Position numbers and translations under genes: made by a program. 64,000 bases of DNA from Streptomyces formicae (GTDB lineage: Bacteria; Actinomycetota; Actinomycetes; Streptomycetales; Streptomycetaceae). This document shows, one piece after another, positions 59,668 to 64,000 of this stretch. Within the stretch, counting starts at the first letter, position 1. Each line of letters begins with the position of its first letter. The stretch covers positions 1,550,001-1,614,000 of the forward strand of contig NZ_CP071872.1 of the NCBI RefSeq assembly GCF_022647665.1, read 5' to 3'. The notes under the pieces are model-generated. The model was not told the origin of the DNA. It saw only the letters and a list, made by a program, of their open reading frames with translations, and did not search any database.

Positions 59668-60873
59668 ATGTCTGGAACGAACAGCACCACCTCCGTGATC
59701 GTTGCCGGTGCCCGTACGCCCATGGGGCGACTGCTCGGCTCCCTGAAGTCGTTCTCCGGCGCCGATCTGGGCGGCTTCGCGATCAAGGCCGCGCTGGACC
59801 GGGCCGGGATCGGCGGCGACCAGGTGCAGTACGTGATCATGGGCCAGGTGCTCCAGGCCGGCGCGGGGCAGATCCCCGCCCGCCAGGCCGCGGTCAAGGC
59901 CGGCATCCCCATGAGCGTCCCCGCGCTCACCGTCAACAAGGTGTGCCTCTCCGGGCTCGACGCGATCGCGCTGGCCGACCAGCTGATCCGTGCGGGTGAG
60001 TTCGACGTGATCGTCGCCGGCGGCCAGGAGTCCATGACCAACGCGCCGCATCTGCTGCCGAAGTCCCGTGAGGGCTTCAAGTACGGCGCGGTCGAGATGC
60101 TCGACGCGATGGCGTACGACGGACTCACCGACTCCTTCGAGGGCATCGCCATGGGCGAGTCGACCGAGAAGCACAACACCCGGCTCGGCATCGCCCGGCC
60201 GGAGCAGGACGAGATCGCGGCGCTGTCCCACCAGCGCGCCGCGGCCGCACAGAAGAACGGCGTCTTCGAGGCCGAGATCACGCCCGTCGAGATCCCGCAG
60301 CGCAAGGGCGAGCCGGTCGTCTTCAGCAAGGACGAGGGCATCCGCGCCGAGACGACGGCCGAGTCCCTCGGCAAGCTGCGCCCGGCGTTCGCCAAGGACG
60401 GCACCATCACGGCCGGCACCTCCTCGCAGATCTCCGACGGCGCGGCCGCGGTCGTCGTCATGAGCAAGGCGAAGGCGCAGGAGCTCGGCCTGGAGTGGAT
60501 CGCCGAGATCGGCGCCCACGGCAATGTCGCGGGCCCGGACAACTCGCTCCAGTCCCAGCCGTCCAACGCGATCGCGCACGCCCTCAAGAAGGAGGGCCTG
60601 GAGGTCGACGACCTCGATCTCATCGAGATCAACGAGGCGTTCGCCGCGGTCTCCGTGCAGTCAATGAAGGACCTCGGGGTATCCCCGGAAAAGGTGAACG
60701 TCAACGGTGGCGCGATTGCCCTGGGGCACCCGATCGGCATGTCCGGCGCGCGTATCGTCCTGCACCTGGCGCTGGAGCTGAAGCGGCGCGGCGGCGGGGT
60801 CGGCGCGGCCGCGCTGTGCGGCGGCGGCGGGCAGGGCGACGCGCTGATCGTGCGCGTACCGGCAGCCAAGTAG
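59668..60873 (+). CDS. Acetyl-CoA C-acetyltransferase (thiolase)
   Basis: This enzyme condenses two acetyl-CoA to acetoacetyl-CoA or runs in reverse. The 401-residue protein has the acyl-carrying Cys in [11 protein letters not shown], the catalytic His in [16 protein letters not shown] and the second Cys in [13 protein letters not shown]. An AGG-containing GGAAGGGGATC lies upstream of the ATG. meaB follows after 35 bp and is probably co-transcribed. Confidence 0.95.
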   Translation: MSGTNSTTSVIVAGARTPMGRLLGSLKSFSGADLGGFAIKAALDRAGIGGDQVQYVIMGQVLQAGAGQIPARQAAVKAGIPMSVPALTVNKVCLSGLDAIALADQLIRAGEFDVIVAGGQESMTNAPHLLPKSREGFKYGAVEMLDAMAYDGLTDSFEGIAMGESTEKHNTRLGIARPEQDEIAALSHQRAAAAQKNGVFEAEITPVEIPQRKGEPVVFSKDEGIRAETTAESLGKLRPAFAKDGTITAGTSSQISDGAAAVVVMSKAKAQELGLEWIAEIGAHGNVAGPDNSLQSQPSNAIAHALKKEGLEVDDLDLIEINEAFAAVSVQSMKDLGVSPEKVNVNGGAIALGHPIGMSGARIVLHLALELKRRGGGVGAAALCGGGGQGDALIVRVPAAK

Positions 60874-60908
60874 GCCGTGCGGCGAACGTCGAGGCAAGGA
60901 GCAGCGTG

Positions 60909-61880
60909 ATGGTGGACGTCCCCCAGCTGGTCGCCCAGGCGAGGGAGGGCCGGCCGCGCGCCGTGGCCCGGCTGATCTCACTCGTCGAGGGGGCGTCCCC
61001 GCAGCTCCGCGAGGTCATGGCGGAGCTGGCGCCGCTGACCGGCGGGGCGTACGTGGTGGGTCTGACCGGTTCGCCGGGGGTCGGCAAGTCGACGTCCACC
61101 TCCGCGCTGGTGACGGCGTACCGGCGGGCAGGGAAGCGGGTCGGCGTGCTCGCCGTCGACCCTTCCTCGCCGTTCTCGGGCGGGGCGCTGCTCGGCGACC
61201 GCGTCCGGATGTCGGACCACGCGTCCGACCCCGGCGTCTACATCCGCTCGATGGCCACCCGCGGCCATCTGGGCGGTCTCGCCTGGGCGGCGCCGCAGGC
61301 GATCCGGGTCCTGGACGCGGCGGGCTGCGACGTGGTGCTCGTCGAGACGGTCGGCGTCGGCCAGTCGGAGGTCGAGATCGCGTCGCAGGCGGACACGTCG
61401 GTGGTGCTGCTCGCGCCCGGCATGGGTGACGGCATCCAGGCGGCCAAGGCGGGGATCCTGGAGATCGGTGACGTCTACGTCGTCAACAAGGCCGACCGCG
61501 ACGGGGCGGACGCGACCGCCCGCGAGCTCAACCACATGCTGGGCCTCGGAGAGTCCCGTGCGCCGGGGGACTGGCGGCCGCCGATCGTGAAGACCGTCGC
61601 GGCGCGGGGCGAGGGCATCGACGAGGTCGTCGAGGCGCTGGAGAAGCACCGCGCGTGGATGGAGGAGCACGGGGTCCTGGCCGAGCGCCGGACGCGCCGT
61701 GCGGCGCACGAGGTGGAGACCATCGCGGTCACACGGCTGCGCGAGCGGATCGGCGACCTGCACGGCGACCGGCGGCTGGACGCGCTGGCGGCGCGCATCG
61801 TGGCGGGGGAGCTGGACCCGTACGCGGCGGCGGACGAACTGGTGACGGGCCTGACGGTGGCGTCCGGCGATTCGGCGTGA
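60909..61880 (+). CDS. meaB: Methylmalonyl-CoA mutase-associated GTPase MeaB
   Basis: MeaB guards and reloads the cobalamin cofactor of methylmalonyl-CoA mutase using GTP. The 323-residue protein has P-loop GSPGVGKSTSTSALV, DPSSPFSGGALLGDR, switch residues in ETVGVGQSEVE and the base-specific NKAD. ATG 60909 is chosen with AAGGAG seven bases upstream. GTG 60906 is next to it in the same frame. Confidence 0.95.
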   Translation: MVDVPQLVAQAREGRPRAVARLISLVEGASPQLREVMAELAPLTGGAYVVGLTGSPGVGKSTSTSALVTAYRRAGKRVGVLAVDPSSPFSGGALLGDRVRMSDHASDPGVYIRSMATRGHLGGLAWAAPQAIRVLDAAGCDVVLVETVGVGQSEVEIASQADTSVVLLAPGMGDGIQAAKAGILEIGDVYVVNKADRDGADATARELNHMLGLGESRAPGDWRPPIVKTVAARGEGIDEVVEALEKHRAWMEEHGVLAERRTRRAAHEVETIAVTRLRERIGDLHGDRRLDALAARIVAGELDPYAAADELVTGLTVASGDSA

Positions 61881-61912
61881 CGTAAGGCGTGCGTGCGGCG
61901 TAGGTGAGGCAT

Positions 61913-61945
61913 GCCCCGCGCCCCGGGCGACCCGGGGCGCGGGGC
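61913..61945. terminator. Bidirectional terminator between meaB and marR-type gene
   Basis: A perfect 15-bp stem (61913-61927 with 61931-61945, arm GCCCCGCGCCCCGGG) closes a 3-nt loop between two converging genes. Confidence 0.85.
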
Positions 61946-61953
61946 AACCGCCG

Positions 61954-62430
61954 TCAGAGCTTGCCGCGCCGTCCCCGCAGGTGGTCCGCGACCGGGGTCA
62001 GGGATGCCCTGAGGTCCGCGAGTGCCTCCGGGGTCAGCAGGTCGATGAAGTGCTGGCGCACGGACTCGACATGGTGGGGTGCCACCTTCTGCATCGTCTC
62101 CGTGCCGTGGTCCGTGAGCACGGCGTACAGCCCCCGCCGGTCCGACTCGCAGTGCTCGCGGCGGACCAGGCCCGCGTTCTCCATGCGGGTGATCTGGTGG
62201 GAGAGCCGGCTCTTGGACTGGAGCGTGGCCGCCGCCAGATCGCTCATGCGCATGCGCCGGTCCGCGGACTCCGAGAGATTGACGAGGATCTCGTAGTCGT
62301 TCATGGTCAGGCCGAACGGTTGCAGGTCCTTCTCCATCTGGTACGTCAACAGCCTGTTGACATCCAGATAGGTGCGCCAGGCGCACTGCTCCGTGTCGCT
62401 CAGCCAGCGCGTGGCAGTCTCGGTCTCCAT
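61954..62430 (-). CDS. MarR-family transcriptional regulator
   Basis: The 158-residue protein has the MarR winged helix: LTMNDYEILVNLSESADRRM, recognition helix AAATLQSKSRLSHQITRMEN and wing GLVRREHCESDRRGLYAVLT. The start ATG lies within the palindrome CCATATATGG (62427-62436) in unusually AT-rich DNA, which suggests self-repression. Targets are unknown. The neighbours are meaB (convergent) and AIM24 genes (same strand). Confidence 0.92.
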   Translation of the reverse strand: METETATRWLSDTEQCAWRTYLDVNRLLTYQMEKDLQPFGLTMNDYEILVNLSESADRRMRMSDLAAATLQSKSRLSHQITRMENAGLVRREHCESDRRGLYAVLTDHGTETMQKVAPHHVESVRQHFIDLLTPEALADLRASLTPVADHLRGRRGKL

Positions 62431-62436
62431 ATATGG
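62427..62436 (-). promoter_or_regulatory. Palindrome over the marR-type start codon
   Basis: CCATATATGG covers the start codon. About ten bases upstream on the minus strand TTTTTAGGGTAGC is AT-rich, with TAGGGT as a possible -10 box. This is a likely autoregulatory site. Confidence 0.4.
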
Positions 62437-62548
62437 ATGCTACCCTAAAAAGTTGAAATCCGGACGAAGTCTGGGAGCGTGACGTCCGGCGCCCAGGATC
62501 CCCACCCAAGGGCGCAGACGTTCGACGTCACACTCCGCAGACTACCGC

Positions 62549-63343
62549 TCACAGCCCGAAGCGACGCTGGAGGTCCCCAAGCTGGCCGGGAAGGCGCGGA
62601 GAAGACCCGTGCTGACCCGGTGCCGCATGGCCGCCGTGGCCGGCGTGGCCGCCACCGGGCACCCCGTCCCCGTACGGCACCGCACCCGTCGCCTGCTCGG
62701 GCATGAGCGTCTCCGTCGACTGGAGCAGCACCGTCCCCGCGCCCACGAACTCGAACTGGTGTTCCTCGCCCGACGCCCCGCCGATCCCCGTCAGCTGCCG
62801 CAGCCCGCCCATCAGTCCGCTCATGTAGCCGTGGTCGTAGTGATGGCACGGCGAAGGGCAGTCCGCCCAGCCCACCAGCGCCTGCGGGTCCACCCGGATC
62901 GGGGGCTCCATGAAGACGACCGGGCCGTTGGACGCCGCCACGAACTTGCCGGTGCCGATCAGGGTCAGAAAGCCCGGCACGATCGACTGCTTCAGCGCCA
63001 GGGTCGGCTGGTAAGCCAGCAGGTTCCCGGAGCGGATCGTCAGATTGCCCTCCTCCAGGTCGAAGGAGTTCACGTCGAACGCCCGGTCCGCGAGCAGCAT
63101 CTTGCCGCTGCCCTCGGCCACCACCCAGTCGCTCGCGTGCAGCGGCGAGTGGAAGCTCGTACGCACCAGCCGGTCGAGGCGGCCGTGGCCGATTCCGTTG
63201 AAGTCGATGCGCCCGTAGTAGGCGATCATCTTTCCCTTCTGCAGGAACCACTGGGAGCCCTTGAGCTCCACGCAGAAGGTGTAGGAGTTGACGTTGTCGT
63301 CGCTCGGCAGCGTCATCGGGTCAAAGATCACCGGCGTGCTCAC
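62549..63343 (-). CDS. AIM24 family protein (second of pair)
   Basis: The 264-residue protein has the AIM24 beta-roll: KGKMIAYYGRIDFNGIGHG, GSGKMLLADRAFDVNSFDLE and LTLIGTGKFVAASNGPVVF. A Gly/His-rich tail follows residue 225 (GGGHAGHGGHAAPGQHG). No signal peptide is present. The family name comes from a yeast mitochondrial protein; the bacterial role is unknown. It overlaps the upstream AIM24 gene by ATGA. Confidence 0.88.
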   Translation of the reverse strand: MSTPVIFDPMTLPSDDNVNSYTFCVELKGSQWFLQKGKMIAYYGRIDFNGIGHGRLDRLVRTSFHSPLHASDWVVAEGSGKMLLADRAFDVNSFDLEEGNLTIRSGNLLAYQPTLALKQSIVPGFLTLIGTGKFVAASNGPVVFMEPPIRVDPQALVGWADCPSPCHHYDHGYMSGLMGGLRQLTGIGGASGEEHQFEFVGAGTVLLQSTETLMPEQATGAVPYGDGVPGGGHAGHGGHAAPGQHGSSPRLPGQLGDLQRRFGL

Positions 63344-63990
63344 AGCTTCTCCTCCGACGCCTGGACGTACACCGCACCACTGCCGCTCAGCTCCAGCTGG
63401 AACGCCTCGCCCGAGCCGCGCCCCACCATGTCGCGCCAGCCCAGCGCCGTGGAGAGCTTGTTCCGTACGTCCCCGTGGTGCGCGACGTACGCCTGCGGGT
63501 CGACATGGACCGGCCGGCCCGGAGTGATCGGCAGCTCGATCACTCCGCCGTGTGCCATGACCGCGACCGCGCCGTGGCCCTTCAGGGTCGTGGTGAACAG
63601 CCCCTGACCGGTGACCTGGCCACGCACCATGCCCATGACCCCGCCCTGGGAGCCCATGAACATCGTGCCCTGCTGCAGCGTGCCGTCGAAGGCGAGCAGC
63701 CGGTCGGCCTCGACGTACAGGGTGTCGCCGGTGAGGCCGATGACCTGGATGTGATGGCCGCCGTGGCCGAACATCACCGTGCCGTTGCCCTCGACCGTCA
63801 TCAGCGGGGTCGCCTCGTCGGCCACCCGCCGCCCGATCATCGACATCAGGCCGCCCTGGCCGCCCGCCGTGTTCGGGGTGAAGGACACCTCGCCCTTGTA
63901 CGCGAGCATCGCGCCGCGCTGGCTGTACAGCTTCTGGCCGGGGACGACCGTCGCCTCGACCATCTTCGAGTTGATCTCACGGAAGGGCAT
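63340..63990 (-). CDS. AIM24 family protein (first of pair)
   Basis: The 216-residue protein has the same fold (SQRGAMLAYKGEVSFTPN, GNGTVMFGHGGHHIQVIG, DTLYVEADRLLAFDGTLQ, RGQVTGQGLFTTTLKGHG). Its stop overlaps the next gene's start by ATGA and its ATG is two bases from the stop of a gene that leaves the window. At least two, probably three, such genes form one operon. Confidence 0.88.
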   Translation of the reverse strand: MPFREINSKMVEATVVPGQKLYSQRGAMLAYKGEVSFTPNTAGGQGGLMSMIGRRVADEATPLMTVEGNGTVMFGHGGHHIQVIGLTGDTLYVEADRLLAFDGTLQQGTMFMGSQGGVMGMVRGQVTGQGLFTTTLKGHGAVAVMAHGGVIELPITPGRPVHVDPQAYVAHHGDVRNKLSTALGWRDMVGRGSGEAFQLELSGSGAVYVQASEEKL

Positions 63991-63991
63991 G

Positions 63992-64000
63992 TCACACGTC
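63992..64000 (-). CDS. Last codons of an upstream operon gene (cut by window end)
   Basis: The minus strand reads GAC GTG TGA, with the stop at 63992-63994 one base before the AIM24 start. This fits the 3' end of a further, possibly AIM24-type, gene. Three codons cannot prove it. Confidence 0.25.
   Translation of the reverse strand, partial: DV

Overview
The window is high-GC actinobacterial chromosome and almost certainly Streptomyces. The evidence is the strongly GC-biased third codon positions, frequent GTG/TTG and apparently leaderless starts, and a gene order that matches the conserved lysA-hom-thrC-thrB-rho-rpmE-prfA-prmC-glyA-atp-chiC-nucS-filP-scy-mce-meaB core as I remember it from Streptomyces coelicolor. 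No rRNA genes and no CRISPR array were seen. One complete tRNA gene is present, tRNA-Arg(CCG).

Positions 1-9119 are accessory DNA. The window opens inside a class I terpene synthase gene. A 3' fragment of tRNA-Arg (1396-1437) lies within a 76-bp direct repeat (1362-1437) that recurs with one mismatch at 9044-9119, where the complete tRNA-Arg(CCG) gene sits. The 7.7 kb between the repeats looks like a decayed element integrated in the 3' end of the tRNA gene. It holds an IS5-family element, a possible gene remnant, a 14-repeat virginiamycin-B-lyase-like propeller protein with a C-terminal CAP domain, a HAD hydrolase gene cut off by an IS3-family element, and a two-gene cassette of a small membrane protein and a membrane-anchored Mrr-like endonuclease carrying a frameshift. 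No integrase gene remains.

Positions 9150-37000 are conserved core. A receiver-only response regulator and nrtL precede lysine and threonine synthesis (lysA, hom, thrC, thrB), then rho, a secreted trypsin-like protease with FG-GAP repeats, an LCP-family enzyme, rpmE, prfA, prmC, tsaC, a phosphatase-like protein, a divergent glyA paralogue and a WecA/MraY-type transferase. The complete F1Fo ATP synthase operon (atpI B E F H A G D C) follows. An unusually large gap with a GC-rich hairpin and a 25-bp direct repeat separates atpD from atpC.

Positions 37000-49800 mix core and variable genes. They hold a DUF2550 protein, an Sfp-type phosphopantetheinyl transferase, a GH18 chitinase behind two DasR-type operators, a YefM/RelE toxin-antitoxin pair, PduO-type cobalamin adenosyltransferase, a deletion scar joining two gene remnants, 3-hydroxybutyryl-CoA dehydrogenase, a STAS protein, a large membrane-anchored NTPase-like protein, nucS, and three genes of less certain role.

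Positions 49800-64000 carry two tandem ABC exporter pairs, the polar-growth coiled-coil proteins FilP and Scy, methylmalonyl-CoA epimerase, a thiolase, the methylmalonyl-CoA mutase chaperone MeaB, a MarR regulator and an AIM24 gene pair running off the end. PduO, Mce and MeaB together serve cobalamin-dependent methylmalonyl-CoA metabolism. The most unusual items are the propeller-CAP fusion, the tRNA-flanked island with its broken endonuclease cassette, and conserved-looking enzymes with altered catalytic residues (the phosphatase-like protein, the GlyA paralogue and the NTPase-like protein).
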